A stretch of 64,000 bases of DNA from Hypericum androsaemum (lineage: Eukaryota > Streptophyta > Magnoliopsida > Malpighiales > Hypericaceae): NCBI GenBank assembly GCA_963995505.1, contig OZ023188.1:3472001-3536000 (forward strand), read 5' to 3'. Made by a program: the position numbers and the translations under genes. A model generated the notes under the pieces. It saw only the letters and a list, made by a program, of their open reading frames with translations. It was not told the origin of the DNA and ran no database searches. Positions within the stretch are counted from its first letter, which is position 1; every line of letters starts with the position of its first letter. Below are positions 1 to 14,612 of the stretch, in pieces.

Positions 1-153
1 TGACAAGCCAGATGGAGTTCAACAAGGTCTCATGCTACAGATTGCCATACCTTGGTCATGCAAAATTTAAGTATAGGGCTAAAGACAGGCCAGGGTACAT
101 AATATGTCAATGTCACTGAAAAAGAATAGAATACGCAAAAAATCAATTGTTAC

Positions 154-3100
154 CTGCATGGTGGCAAGAGATGTGTCCCTTGCTAGGCCGGAATGTAAGG
201 ACAGTTCAACAAGATTAACAATTACGGAAACTTCCATGGAAATCCAAACTTCCGTATTCTGGGACACAGTGATAACATTGCCAGGATCTGGGGCTGAAAC
301 AGGCTCTATGACATCAGATGGGATTGTCTGGGAAACATGCTTCAGAGGGGGTACGATACGAGGGATCTCCGATATGTTGGATGTTGCACATTCAGTAACA
401 ATTTGGTACTCTCTATTAGATAGAGCAGCTTTTAGCTTCTCTATCTAAAGAAAAAAGGAGATTAGATAAAATCATGCTCTCAATGAAACTGGAAAGATTC
501 GGAAAAAAAGGAAGAAGCAAGAAGTATAGCAGGAAAAATGTTTTAACTACTAAATAACAAGCTGAATTATTGATATACCATGACTGCAACTTCCATATTT
601 GGTACTTGATGCGACAAGTCTCGAAGCGACCTCCGAATCACAAGAGACAGCCCTTTAACATCTTGGATGATGCTTTCGCTCAATTCAGTACCCGTACCAA
701 CATTCAAATTGATGTCCTCAACCTAAAAGATTGATATGACTAAATGCATCAGTGCGTTCAAAATAAATCAAGTTTTATCAGGAGAAAAGGAAAAAAAATG
801 GCTTTGGCAACTGAATTTCATTTTATGAAACGAGATAGCATCTCAACCATAATGATTCTCACCTGAACCGTCAGTATATCCATATGAACAGCATGAATGT
901 CATCCTTGCTACCAGAAAGCCACTGAAAGGTGTTCCGTACAGTTATGTGAACTACATCAAGCTTCAAATAGCTGTAAAGAAATGCAAGGCAATGTGATAC
1001 ATCTATAACTTGTAACTTGAAAAAAGGCTACAGAACACATAGACCATTAAAGTAAGTACAGCTTACTCCAGACTATCTGTTCTACGAGGCATCAAAATTA
1101 TAGGCTTTCTAAGAGAAAGATCCAACTTCAGAGCTGGTGAACCTTCGATTTCGCTGGTAGTAAACCACTTCTCAGAATTTGTATTTTGATCCTTCACTTT
1201 GACTACACCCTTAGAATCCTTAGAATCATTTGGAACAAGCCCCAGAAAGTAACTTGAAACCTAACATGAGGAATGTCAGATCAAGAGCAACATAAAGACC
1301 TGCTACATTGCATGTCCACAAACTTCTAAATAAAATGCACCTCTTGCACGAAGCGATTCAAATACACAATGCGAACTTCTGACAGCTGCCCAAAAAGACT
1401 GTATTCATAACCCTCGTAGTCATCTTCGTCAACATTAAAGGATGAGAAAAGCAACTGCACGCCACCCACAAAAGTCTTAAGATACTCAAAAATACCATGT
1501 AAAAGAAAATAGATATAAGGATAATGTAAATGAGAATAGCCAATGGCACACCAATAGACAGCATATTGGAGTACTCAATATGTTGTTTCATAAAGAAAGA
1601 CAATGAAGAGACACCATGTACCTCAACAAATGAGCTTCCTCCAGGATTTCTCATATCACACATCCAGAAATATGCATGATTTTCATGAAGACTGTCATCA
1701 CTTATCCTCAGATTTCCCAGAGCTGCATTAATGCTGAAGGAACTTGGGAAGACCTGAACACAGTAAACCAACAAAAAATACATGAACATTATAAAAAACA
1801 GCAAGTACCAAGGCTTCATTTGTTTTGCAAAAAATAATTTTGGAGGAAAGTATTATCTTTGGAAGTTATTCTTCTGGAAAAATAAGATATTTTCTTCTGA
1901 TCAGGTGGGGAATGAAAGGGAGGTGAGGATAGGAGTAGGCTGCTTAAGTAAAGGGAAAATGACTTTCCTAGTTTTGAATGGCAATTATATTCCCTGAGGA
2001 TGAGGTATTTTACTTTTGGTGGGAAAATATTTCCACTTAAATTTTCCTTCAATTATCGAACATTGAAACATACAAAATGTTTTCCAGGAAAACATCTTCC
2101 TGCAAAACAAACGGAGGTAGGACAAAACAAAAGAACATGCAAGAGAGAGACTTTGACCAGACCTTAATATTTGTAAACAAGTTATCTTGCGACAAAGTGG
2201 CAAGCTTACTTCCATTCTCATTCATCAGAGATATCTGAGCACGGGTCATCTTCAGAATTAAATCAAAAATAACTCTCGACTTTCCTTTTCCAAGTAAACC
2301 TTTAACAGCGGGCTCTTCAGTAGCCCTCAAGTCCTTGTTTTCTACCGCATCTTCTTCAATAGCTTCAGCTTCAGCCTCGGCCATGGGATTATCACCAGGG
2401 TCACCACTTTTATCCGACAGATTGATAGCATTAGCGAAGTCCATGACAGCAACAATGGTCGGTCTACGGCAGAAAAATGAAAGCGTAGCCAGTGTCACCA
2501 TGACCTGAACAATTTTTTCAATCAGATAAATACAAACCAGTGGAAAACTGGGAAACTGACAGGATATGTATAATCACCCACCTGCATATCGACATTATTA
2601 TAAAGAGATGAGCTCTGGTCATAGATAACTATTTGAGCTTTAATAAAACTATCAAGGGACTCTGTTGCTTCACTGTCTTTCATTCTGGTCTGGAAACTGT
2701 CACTGGGAAGTAACCCAGCAGCATGACTAAAAGTTGGGAGCTTGTATGATGAATTCTCAAGTTGGAAGCCAGGATCAGAGTCAACCAAATTTTCAGATGC
2801 CTCGTAGAATTTATCGTCTCCTTCACTGCTGTCCAAAGTTTGTTTTACATCGTCATGGTCAAAGGATGACTGTGTCTCAGCACTACGTATGACTGATTGA
2901 ACGAGAAAACAAGTCTGAGAAGCACTTCTGCAGGCAACTAAATCTTCGATCTCCAAAGACTTCAGAACAGTGCCAATGAGCAGGTCTTTTTCTCTTATTG
3001 AAAGTTCAACCTGTATATCAAAATCAGCAGTAGTAACACAAAGAGTTGAAGCATAAATCCTCATAACTAAAACGAAAGAATAACTTATGATTTACTACCT

Positions 3101-6100
3101 GGCCACCTATTGCTCGAAATTCAAACAAACGACTCTCCTGAGCAAGAAGCACGGTCCCAAGGCCCTGCACATGCAGCAAGAAACAAGGTTCATTGCATAT
3201 CTTATTAAGCACATAAAGAAAAGAATCCAGGGAGAGGACGTACTTGACTGTAATTGAAAGAGATCTTTAGCTCATCAAGAACCCCTGTCAAAAAAAAACT
3301 TTCCCTGGGTACAATTTTACTTGAATGGAAACTGAGGTCAGTTTCAGAATCCTCGTGGTCAGAAGAAGATTCAGAGAGAGTGGTTAAGGTAGCAGAAACC
3401 TGCACAAGTTCAAATGAGAACAATCACCTGTCACTTGGGCTGTTGAGCAAACACACATAATAAGAAAGATCAGTAGATCCCTCCAACAAACAGAATGTGG
3501 TCCAAAAGAGAAAAGATAGGCTACAGAATAGCAACCCTGGTAAAAAGGACTGTCAATTTACAACAGTAACTTAATACTTCTTGAATCAATTTTCCCATTT
3601 AAGAGCAGCTCCCTAATGGTTTGAGAAGAAGTTGGGTACTGAAGATAGCCTATGAGCTCCATCTAAAGTGTAAGGAAGTTCTGGCAGCTTCTTCAAACTG
3701 AATCAAACTTCATTGTTATATTCTTCTAGAATAAACATCAAACATCATTCTCAATGTCAAAGAATTGGCAAAATAAATTATTCAAGCGGCCCTTCCTTAC
3801 TCACCAAATTATAAAAAAAATTACTCTAAAATAAAAAATGTACTCATCAGTCATCAATGCAAACTATTCCAAAAACTTGTCAGGCAAATTATACTGGTTT
3901 TTTCTTCATGAAAATCCGCAAAACTATCTCAACAAAATAACTACCCTCGGAAACATTGCCGGGTCAACAATTCAGAAGAAAGTAGAAAATAGGGCATCAA
4001 GAAGGAAAAATCAATCATTAGAGTACCGAAGCAAGATATATGGCCGCCTGCAAACGTTTCTGCCAGCTTCTTTGGGCGTCATCCGAATCACATCTTAAGA
4101 TCAGAGCATTAATATCTTCAACAACCTACATATAATTTGATATTGCAGATGTCATATTTGTCTATCACCATAAAAAAGGGCAATGGCACTTCAATTCAGA
4201 ACCTTGTTGATGGGATTTGCAGCCCCACAAATAGCAAACACATGAGGTACGCCACCAACAAACTCTGCTGGAAGTTGCTGCACTTGTTTCCCTCGTAGAC
4301 TACACATAAAACATGCATACAAAAGAGGCTCAAGTTAAAAGAAAAAACTCACAAATTTCAATCGCATGACAGTTAATCATAACCATATCTATGGGAAAGC
4401 ACTCTAACATAGAGCACACAACTATTGTACTTGAAAAAACTCACAAATTCAAAGCCAACCTGATGCACTTGTTATAAGATTTAGAATCAGGGTTCTCTAG
4501 GACATAAAAGAATGACCCAACAAGGCAGATGTATCGTCGCTGCCATACAGCCTCCCTGTTTCCCATGCCCTATCACACAGCAACAAGCGAAAACAAGCTC
4601 AAGTTATAAGACAAGCCCAGTGAGATGTTCACTCGATCATTATAGGAGAGAGAAGAAATCACCTTTCGGGTAAGAAGAGACAACCATCCCTCAAAATCAG
4701 CTCTGTCCCAAGGGCGAAGGAGGTCTGATTTCTGACTATCCTCCTGGAAGATCTCTACAACATGCATCAGACGGTGATAACGTGCTGGAGAAAAATGAAA
4801 CCCCAACGATGGCAGCCGTACAGATAGCCTGGTTGAGGGAAGCGATGGGTTCTCTAACCGTATCTAGAAGCAAAAGAAGTTTAGTCACAAATGTTAATTA
4901 AAAAAAACCAATGCGCCAATGACAACATCAAATATTGAAATTCCTTACCTGTTGAAATCTCAAGATTACTCCACATTTATCAACAACTGGCAAAAAGGAA
5001 ACATTATTCGAGTGTTTGGAGCAAGAAAGTCTGTCTACTGCAGCTTCACTCCAATGGTAGTCACCATCCACCAAAAAAGCGGAGACATCACTTAAAACCA
5101 AATCAAACTGTAGGTACATGTCAAGCTCCTCCAAGAATTTTCTTTCATAATCATCCTGTACGGATTAGCTCATCACTGAGAAATTTTTCTAAGAAAACAT
5201 AAGAACGGTGGAAGTTTCAGGGCCTACCTGTGAGCGTATCATCAGATTTCCAAAATCTAACAACAGATTTGTTGCATTGACATTGTCAGGACAAAAAGCA
5301 GTCGGAATTTTGACTTTTGGGGCCGCAATGTCCAGATCCAAGAAAAACCTGTTGGCAATGGAAGGCCAGGCTTTTTTTATTCAATCCAATTCTTAAACCT
5401 TATAAAAACCTATGTTGTCAATAGCAGGTAGAGCCACGTAGCAGCGACCCCCCTAAAATGCTAAAGCTGTATAGCGATAGAGGGATGACCGCTATTGCAA
5501 AGAACGAGAAGAGTAAGCCAAACACAGAAAATTACAAACATAACAACTAAAAGTAAGCCAAAAAAGGGAAAAATCACTTACTCGATACCCAAAACTTACA
5601 TAGCAACTAAAAAAATCACTTACCCAATACCCAAAACTTATTAACTTACTCGGAAACTTAAAAAAAAGGAAAAAAAGACACTTACCCAATACCCAAAACT
5701 TACATAGGAACTAAAAAAATCACTTACCCAATACCAAAAACTTATTTAACTTACTCGGAAACTAAAAAAAAAGGAAAAAAAGGCACTTACCCAATACCCA
5801 AAACTTACATAGCAACGAAAAAGATCACTTGCCCAATACCTAAAACTTATTAACTTACTCCGCAACTTAAAAAAAGGGGAAAAATCAGGGGCATTTAAGG
5901 AATTCTCGCCAAAATCTAAAATAGCGGCCGCTATACCGCTATTTGGCCGCTATAGCGGCCGCTATAGCCGCTATTGTCTATAGCGTTTAACAGCAGCATA
6001 TCATAGTGGTCGGTACCCAAAACGCTACATAGCGCCGCTATAGCGCGCTATTGACAACATAGATAAAAACAAAATTAAGCTCTTAAGATTTGTTTGCATT

Positions 6101-9100
6101 TTTCCTGCACAAATCAAGATCTTGAAACTCGAAAAGAATCCCTGTGTGAAGCCCACGCTATCAATGCTCCAGAACTTTTAAGTTTTAACAAACATATGCC
6201 GCAGTAACTGAACCAGCAAATAATAGATGTAGCATACCTTGCATGGTCCTTTAATGCTCTGTTGACTTGCTTTTGAGCAGAGCGCTTAACTTCATCAATA
6301 GTCATCTGTTTACAGTAGGAATCAAAATTAAACCCATTTTCATAATACTGAATGTTATGATGAACTAAGCCAGGAAACTTCAGGTGGAAACCCCAGATGG
6401 CCCTGCCAGATTGAAAGATGTCTGGAGCAGTTTTAATTTTACCATAAAATACTCTTGCCAGGAATTAAATCATGGAACCTCAGATCGCAACATAGATTTA
6501 CCATGACAAGGTGGAAGGCCGGAACTGAGATAAATAACATTTCACAGGACGCACAAGGGATAACCACATAAGCAGGCTATCTAGCCGCAAGCTCAAAAGC
6601 AGAAACAGCGAGGCTCCAATGAATAAAATGGGGGCATCAAGTTTCCAGAAACCATTTGTCTGGTCTCTGCAACTACATCTCTAGACAATTTTTTTACTTT
6701 TCATCATTGCAACAGATATTACATGTGGGAACAAAAGCATAATGCAAAAGCAAAGAGAAGAACAACCTAGCATTCTTGAAGTCCCTCAAATCTTCATGCT
6801 ACCATGTTTCAATTTCTTTAAACCATTTTCCAATATCACAATAGACAATCAAATATATCCAAGGGACTTCACAGCTAATGTACACCATCTTAATTGTGAC
6901 AGCTACAAACTGCAGCATCTACAAACTTGACCAAGCATATGAACCAAACCCAAGAAATATACCTGCACAGCAGCTGCCGTCTCCAATGCAATGGCCGGAC
7001 TGACGGCATCATTAGTTTCAAAAAAATTGATTATCTCATCAATGGAATCCTTTAGATACTGCACAGAAACATTGATCACTCCACATGCCAAACACAAGAA
7101 AGCGTCATTGAGAAACAAAGAGAAGTACGTACAGTCATATAACATGGAGAAGCTTTAACAACCAAGCTCCAGTCCACTTTTGCATCAAAAGGCTTATAAC
7201 AAAAGACACCAGATAGAGAATGAAGAGAAGTTGCACTCTGCATAGAGGGAAAACAAAGTCAGCCATGCAGCCATTATCAGCATGATATAGTTGAGTATTC
7301 TATATCCTACCTCTGCTAGAAGGCCATTTGGCGATGACAATCGGTACGACCCCAATTTCAAGTCAAATACTTTTGTTTCTTCATACAGCTTGACAGAGCA
7401 AGCAAGGTCATTACAGGATAGTTCTGCCAGACATTCCTGAGCATGACCACCAAGCTTAGTAGCATTGCGTTTCATATGAATCTCCAAGAAGGTCTGAACA
7501 ACATATGGCTTCTCAGCACCAACAATCGACTGTGTATCAGCCCCTTCCTTATACCCTATGATTCTGTTCAATTGCTCCCAGTCCTCGTCAGTGAAGTGAA
7601 ACTCTCCACTTTCATCCTTGGGAGATTGACCATTCCTGGAAGAGGACAGACAATAGACACTTAAAGACGAGGATCCGGGCATCGCCAAGTGCAGTGTTGT
7701 ATGTTTCACATCAATCGTGCTCAAGGAGAAGGCTTACCATCCTAATGACCACCATGGTTTCTTAGCTTTCTGCTTTGTTAAGTAAGCGTCTGCTTCTACT
7801 GACTGCTCTACAAACTTGTGGGCAACCATTCTGCAAGCAAGGCGTAAAACAAACAATCAGTTAGTAAATTATGCTAGCATTTGAAATTTTTTTATCATCC
7901 TTGCCACAATAAAAAAAAAGGTTCAGGCAGTAAGCACTAAGCTTTTACAAAGACCCAGCAGATAAGAGGCAGCAGTATATAGCATTTTACTCATTCTGAG
8001 AAGATCATTTAAAAATTGCAGTGCACGAAAACATTCTCCAGCATATCGCTGTCAATGCAGCATGTCTATTGGTGGAGATGGAAAGACAACTTCTATCAAA
8101 CTTCACATGCTTGAGCCTGTTTACTAATTGACCTTCTAAACTGAAACTCAAGTTCTCAAATCCATCAGTTTAAACCTAGATCATATGGCTTAGCCTTGGA
8201 GAAAGAACTTTCCAGGGAAATAAATGAAATGCGGAACTATTATCATGAACTCAAGAAAATGATAGAGAAGCAACAGGACTCTCATGCTTATATAACAAAA
8301 ACTTCTGACCACTATCATATTCATTATTCAAGCACAAGAGTAAATCTCAAGCAGCTACATAACTAGCAGAAGTATTTCGTGTTTTCTAAGTGGCCAAATG
8401 TTTAACAGATTCTGAGATAAAAGTCATATTGCTTCTCCAAGCCGGTGATCGAAGAAATACACTCTTATAATGTAAAATGAAACAATAATAATACAAACAA
8501 TATTACCTCCATTGGATTATAAGATCAATGTCAAGTTCTTTATCCATTTCCTCAATTTCTTTGTTGTCATCAACTATAGAGCGACTCAGGTCAGCCTTAA
8601 GTACAGAAGCATACAGAGAGATGTATCTCTTCCGAAGTCTGGAATATCTCAGTACTTGTTCCCATGATAGCTTCCCACTGCGAAAACAATATTCTATAAG
8701 TAAATCACACAAAAAAAGGCCAGTATCTGTACAACCTCAACCATAAACTGATATTGTTGAACATTTACAACTCTGAGAAAGAAAATGAAAACCTCTAACT
8801 AGATGACGCAATAATTTGATTTACTTCAAACAAAAAATTGTGAAATGTAAAAGAGTTAGTAGGTTTAAAAGCCCAACTAGAAACATGAATTGGACAAAAA
8901 CACAACCACGGCACTTTGAATAACAATCCACCACAAGATAATGCAGGATCCATTATTCAAAATAAATTGTTTCAGAACAGTAATTTGAATCAAATGTGGA
9001 GCTCAAGAAAAGTATTGGACAGAATCTGACAATCAAAATGAAAGTGCACCAAATTTCAAAGTAAGTAGACAGATTACAACACTTAACTCAATTCACTTGC

Positions 9101-12100
9101 AAGTATCATCCATTTCATCTTAGAAGTTACAACAGATGAGAAAGCAATCAAAGAGGTTAAACTGCCTGATAATTATCTTTCCTACTATAGTATGCTAAAG
9201 CAAAACAGCATTTCTAGTTGTCTTGCAGAATAGCATCAATCCACCACAAGATAATGCAAGATCCATTATTCAAAATAAATTGTTTCAGAACAGTAATTTG
9301 AATCAAATGTGGAGCTCAAGAAAAATATTGGACAGAATCTGACAATCAAAATGAAAGTGCACCAAATTTCAAAGTAAGTAGACAGATTACAACACTTAAC
9401 TCAATTCACTTGCAAGTATCATCCATTTCATCTTAGAAGTTACAACAGATGAGCAAGCAATCAAAGAGGTTAAACTGCCTGATAATTATCTTTCCTACTA
9501 TAGTATGCTAAAGCAAAACAGCATTTCTAGTTGTCTTGCAGAATAGCATCAATCCACCACAAGATAATGCAAGATCCATTATTCAAAATAAATTGTTCCA
9601 GAACAGTAATTTGAATCAAATGTGGAGCTCAAGAAAAATATTGGACAGAATCTGACAATCAAAATGAAAGTGCACCAAATTTCAAAGTAAGTAGACAGAT
9701 TACAACACTTAACTCAATTCACTTGCAAGTATCATCCATTTCATCTTAGAAGTTACAACAGATGAGCAAGCAATCAAAGAGGTTAAACTGCCTGATAATT
9801 ATCTTTCCTACTATAGTATGCTAAAGCAAAACAGCATTTCTAGTTGTCTTGCAGAATAGCATCAATGAGCACTCAGGAACATTCCAATGAACAGCACCAC
9901 TATTTGCAGACTGGTCACAGCAAACTCAAATCAGCGACAAACTTCACCCAGTTGTACATCTAAAAATGCTAACAGATTGGCCTCAACACACTCAAAATTC
10001 ATCTTCTTATTATAGATGCGATACATGGATTAGAAAGGGCTATCAGAAGCACAACAGCCCCAATTACGCCTCCAAATGGAACCATGTGATACTAATAAAC
10101 CACAACACTTGCAAAGCAAGCATGAAAACATGTGGACAGACACCTTTGGATCCTTTTCTGAATGTAAAGCTTTAGAGAAGAATAAGAGCTTTCTACAGTA
10201 CCTAGCCTTCTTCATCTGATCGGAAACAGCTCTAAATGCATATTTCCACCAAGACCTTGGACTGGATTTCACTGGAACGTGTGGACGGTAGTGTGCATTT
10301 TTCAAACGTTGGTTAAAGGAAGCAAAGTTATCAGCTAACTTCAATACATCTCTGTATCCATCCTGTAAATACAGAAAGTTAATGAGCAGGACTTGAAACA
10401 ACATTGGACAAAAGAACTCTGCCCTTTAACGATCAAAGGACCTTAGTCAAACACAGTGTGACATCATCCAAGTTGATAACAGCCTTTTGGACAGGTTGAT
10501 CTCCAGTGGCAGATTCACTTCCATGAAGTTTAGAGTATTGTGCACTCCCTGACACTGGTTGCAGAACATAAGAGTGTTCTTCTATCAAACGGTCTGCTGG
10601 TTTTCCACCCACTGTGCCGTACCTGAAAACCTAAAGAGCAACAGAAAACCGACATGCATCTTTATGGTGGTCGCTTGATAAATTACAGTTGGAGAAGATT
10701 TAAAAATAACTATCAATAATTTTGCATTAACAATAAAAGACGTCCACAACACCAGTCATTAAAACAAGCGCACGAAAACCAAGTTCATGTCCCAGAATGG
10801 AGCAGAAGAGGATGACAAGATAGCACCTGAACCCAATCTGACGGAGGCAAGTCCTCCCATGGATGGTCAAGATGCCATGGAGTGATATCAGAATCCAGAT
10901 AAAGAGCGAGTTGATCCAGTTCCACAGACTGTACGATAACAACAGAACAAATCAATAAGCATACCTCTCAATGCTGGCTTGCAATCTTTCCCCAGTTTGA
11001 CTCGAAAAGAGAGCCATCTTGACAAATTGACCAGTAGATCATACAAAAACCAAAATATAGCATCTACTGCCAACAATCTATTTTTCAACAAATATTTTTT
11101 AAATCTCGCTTCAAAAATTTCAGGAACATCATTTACTATAATTTCATAATGTAATTGATAAGGGAAATGCTTTAACTAATTCAAATGTAGGAAGGTTAGT
11201 GTAAGAATATTCTGTTGAGAGAAAGAGCATATACTAATTGTTGAAGCTAACAACCTTCTGTATGCCATCCAATGAAACACCAGTAACAAAAGTTTCTGTT
11301 CCTTTATCATCAACAGTCGCTGCAGACAGTTTCCCCAACGTTACACCGGCAGAAAATGGGTGGCCTGGGTTGCTGGGAAAGTTTTTTAATAAAAGCAATT
11401 AGAGAAAATGGTGAGGATATATCTAGTCCAAGTGGGGAGCTAGTCAGTGCACTAAAGAGTACAAAGAAGAATGCACACCTCTCAAGATCCTCATAGCGGA
11501 CATGGATATTTGAAATTGAAAGCTTCAAGTTCCCAATTATTGTACTGATCAATGATCCCAACCATGATTTATTCTTCAAAGTGAACATGTGTAAGACAAT
11601 GTAAGTAGAGTGCTTATATATAGAAATTGAAGGACAATTTAGAGAGAAATAAACGTCAAACAATGCTTCTGAGAGCTTCAATGTGAACTGCTCTATACCA
11701 AAAAGAGGTTATGCATAAAACGAATGCTCAAGCTCCACTAGGTAAAGCTTCATATTCCATTGAAATACAAATCCCTTGTTCCATCATCACAAGGAACTTG
11801 AAACAAATTGCCTGGCGCTCCTTCTATTTCTAATTCTCAATTCCCTCTAGCAATAGCAATAGCAATAGAAAATTTTCTTTTTAAATCTGAAGCAAAAGGA
11901 AGGGTACACGCTACACATTAATTGAACATGCAACCTAAAATTTTGAGCCCTGATCTGGAACCCCCATGAGAAAGTATGTCTCAAACAAGCGGATACACGA
12001 TAACACAACTTTGCTACTCAGATATTTAATTGTGTATAGCTGTAAACCATCTATACATTGGTTTAGGTTAAAACTAAGGAGATCGAAAAAATAGTTAACG

Positions 12101-13346
12101 CCAATTGAATAGCACAATCAGTGTTTGGGTAGGCAATTGAAGTAGCTGTGTTACCATTTCTGATTTCATTTGTTGTGCCCGTTCCAGCAACTTCATTTCC
12201 ATCTCCTACAACCACCGGGTAAAATACAGGAACCAAATTTGTCATGCATAAATCTTTCCAATGCAACGAAACAGTAGCAAAGGATTGCCATATCTCACCC
12301 GCACTCGACTTTTCTTTGCTTCTTGAAGGGCATCCTCGGTACTTCCTTCAACATCAGTCGCTGGTTCAGCCAATATATAAATTCGATCCAGGTAGACTAG
12401 AACAGGATCTTGGCCAAGCCTGCTCCATGGAACCTGAAATTAAAATTATCACATAAATGCCATGCTTTATCTTCACTGCGACGAGGAACAGAAAATTCAA
12501 CTTGAACAACACATTTCAAGGACTACAAACAATGGGTACACGTTGAGCATGGACTTCAAAGCTGTTTACTCTACTTACTGCACCGTCATCCATATCCAAA
12601 GACAACAAATAACAGATGAACTATCCAAAATAACGGCTTCAACCATGAACCAATTTCCACTGTTGAGCTCTATCCTATTATATATCCCAAAGAACTCAGA
12701 AACTACACAGCAGGTTAACAGGATCATTGACGGGTGATAATTTCACAAAAGACAAAGGCAATCAGATAACCATCTCAGTCCTGCTTCATCCCCCGAGTTC
12801 TAAAGCAGAAAGCTAATTCCCAGGGAACCATCTCCTCACTCCCTCGCTAACACTAACAATCCTTCCAGGGAGAGGAAGTATGCAAATCATCACAGAGCAC
12901 AACCATTCCGGAGACAATGTACACCTCACTTTAACTCGCGAGTAACATATCCCGGTAAAGCAACGATCAATACTTATGAAACCTAACAAAGTTCGCCGAC
13001 ATGAAACACAGGCTGAAGCGGAAACGAACCTTTAGCCTCACAGACCCAAGGAAACCGGCTTTGACCTTGACCGGAAGCTTCAACGCGTTCAGCGCCTCCG
13101 GTTTCAGCTGCATATTCTTCAGCTCCACGTCACCTGCCAGAAACCGCAGCATTAGTCCCCGATTCCAGCGGCGATCGATTTTCCACTCCCTCAAAATCAA
13201 CCGTTCCCGACCGAATAATCGAAAGAACTAAAATCGCAGAGGAATTTACCTTTCCAGACACTGATCTTGAGCGCTTCCTTGTTCAGGCCCCTCACGTAGT
13301 TCCCGAGGTACCTCTGGAGGAGGTTCGCCACTTGATCTTCCAACAT
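154..13346 (-). CDS. VPS13: VPS13-like lipid-transfer protein, PH-domain plant type; 5' 31 exons, runs off left edge
   Basis: VPS13 proteins are very long bridge-like lipid carriers at organelle contact sites. Exons seen, high to low: 13346-13250, 13133-13030, 12433-12299, 12205-12155, 11573-11479, 11372-11255, 10928-10827, 10630-10442, 10362-10202, 8677-8507, 7830-7738, 7635-7311, 7237-7133, 7058-6963, 6305-6238, 5348-5228, 5155-4949, 4863-4663, 4569-4460, 4299-4203, 4125-4027, 3399-3244, 3164-3099, 3010-2582, 2504-2163, 1753-1622, 1454-1341, 1260-1067, 971-863, 722-579, 444-154. All are GT-AG bounded and join in phase to about 1,574 codons with no stop. Residues 1-115 are the chorein-type N terminus (starts MLEDQVANLLQRYLGNYVRG; SWLGSLISTIIGNLKLSISN at about 131). 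Residues about 803-912 form a PH domain (WQRRYICLVGSFFYVLENP). The PH insert matches one plant VPS13 paralogue group (At4g17140-like, from memory). Plant members exceed 4,000 residues, so most lies left of the window. Confidence 0.93.
5410..6062. mobile_element. hAT-type MITE in a VPS13 intron
   Basis: A 653-bp non-coding insertion between exons 6305-6238 and 5348-5228. It begins ctatgttgtcaatagc and ends with the exact reverse complement gctattgacaacatag (16-bp perfect terminal inverted repeats). Both sides carry the 8-bp direct repeat ataaaaac (5402-5409 and 6063-6070), the size hAT elements make. The interior has repeated units around acttacccaatacccaaaac (about 5575-5860) and short GC-rich palindromes built on agcggccgct and tatagcgg (5920-6045). 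There is no transposase, so it is non-autonomous. Confidence 0.9.
8928..9866. repeat. Tandem triplication, 3 x 313 bp, in a VPS13 intron
   Basis: Three head-to-tail copies start at 8928, 9241 and 9554 (each ccaccacaag) and end at 9866, so the period is exactly 313 bp twice. They are nearly identical. Copy 1 differs from copies 2 and 3 at shared sites (aggatcc versus aagatcc, gaaaagtatt versus gaaaaatatt, atgagaaagc versus atgagcaagc). Copy 3 has its own change (gttccag versus gtttcag). They lie in the intron between exons 10362-10202 and 8677-8507 and leave the splice sites alone. Confidence 0.95.
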
Positions 13347-13530
13347 CCTGGAAGAAGAGGAGGAGGAGGAGCCGTTTACCTGCGAAACGGAAAAGAGGAG
13401 ACAAAAAGACGAACGTAGAAGGGAGAAGAGAAGAGAAAGACTAAACGACGCCGGAGCGGGAGGAGTAGTGGAGCATTTTTTTTAGAGAGAGAAAGAAGAG
13501 AGACAGAGGCGGTTATATTGAGTGCCACGT
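13347..13530 (-). promoter_or_regulatory. Probable VPS13 5' leader, purine-rich on the plus strand
   Basis: Upstream of the VPS13 ATG the minus strand is a pyrimidine-rich tract (plus strand agaggag, gagagagaaagaag). Such CT-rich leaders are common in plant 5' untranslated regions. No TATA box could be assigned with confidence. Confidence 0.35.
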
Positions 13531-14612
13531 CCGTTTTGATACACCCGAATGTTGGAGAGGGCACGCAAGGTGTCTTGAAGACTGGATGGTGACGTTGAAA
13601 TTTGTGGGGAGTTATATGGTGCGGTTATTTCCACTGCAACTCCAATGTGGTGTTTATGATAACCGACTTAATTTTCTTTCTAAGGTAGAAATTTTGTAAT
13701 ATTTGAAATAAATTAAATTTCAAATAACTTGCAACTTTAAGATAATGTATATTTTGATACATGATTCTCAAATTGTAAAGTCCTTATTTTTAACTAGATG
13801 ATGAAATTGTGGTGTTTGCGCTCGTATTTCAAAATAACTTTGAGAACAATTTAATTGTAATTGATTTCAAGAATTTATCACTTTCAAAAAGTTTAAGAAT
13901 TCCTACGTGTATAATAATAGAAAAATGAAATTACATTAATTTGGGGCCTTTTAATTTCCTTGTATTTTTAAGTACTTAAAATCGTGACATTTTTGTTAAG
14001 CTAGAATAAATTATTTGCTTATTGATTTAAGCCTTTCTTAGTTATTCTTGAAATTTTTAAAACTAAAATTACAGCTTCTGAAAACATATATTTTTTTCTC
14101 CTTTTGCTCGCATTTCCAATAATTTATGTCCAAGAAAATATTTGTATCTTTGATAAAATTAAGCGAGTAGTACATCAAAATCAGTTTTTTTGGTGTATAC
14201 TATCTTGACAGACTAATTCAAATTTTTCAGAATTTTTTAAAGGGGATAAAAATATCGGAACAAATATCTTAACACTGTGTTGTGGATAAAATTTTAATTT
14301 TCTGCTCTAACACATTACTATATTTCAAAATACTCAATACGTAGTTAAGTTAGAAAATACCAAAAGCAAAAAAAAGCTATTGCCCGCGAGGAAGCACCAT
14401 CATGTGTCTCCCTCGGATTGGCTATACTAATTTCCAAACGTACAACCGCGTGTACTGTATAACTCGAAATATTGGAAATCTGGATCAAGGAATAAAATAT
14501 CTTCCAAGAGTCGATGGGTGGTAATATTAACGTCGGTAGGCGCGGGCTCTCCACATTTCGGGAAATATGATAAATTCGTAAACAAACCGCTTTAAAAAAA
14601 TCGCAACTGTTT

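Noticed and set aside
1782..2221. Small frames within the VPS13 region
   Set aside because: They lie in introns or antisense to exons of the VPS13 model.
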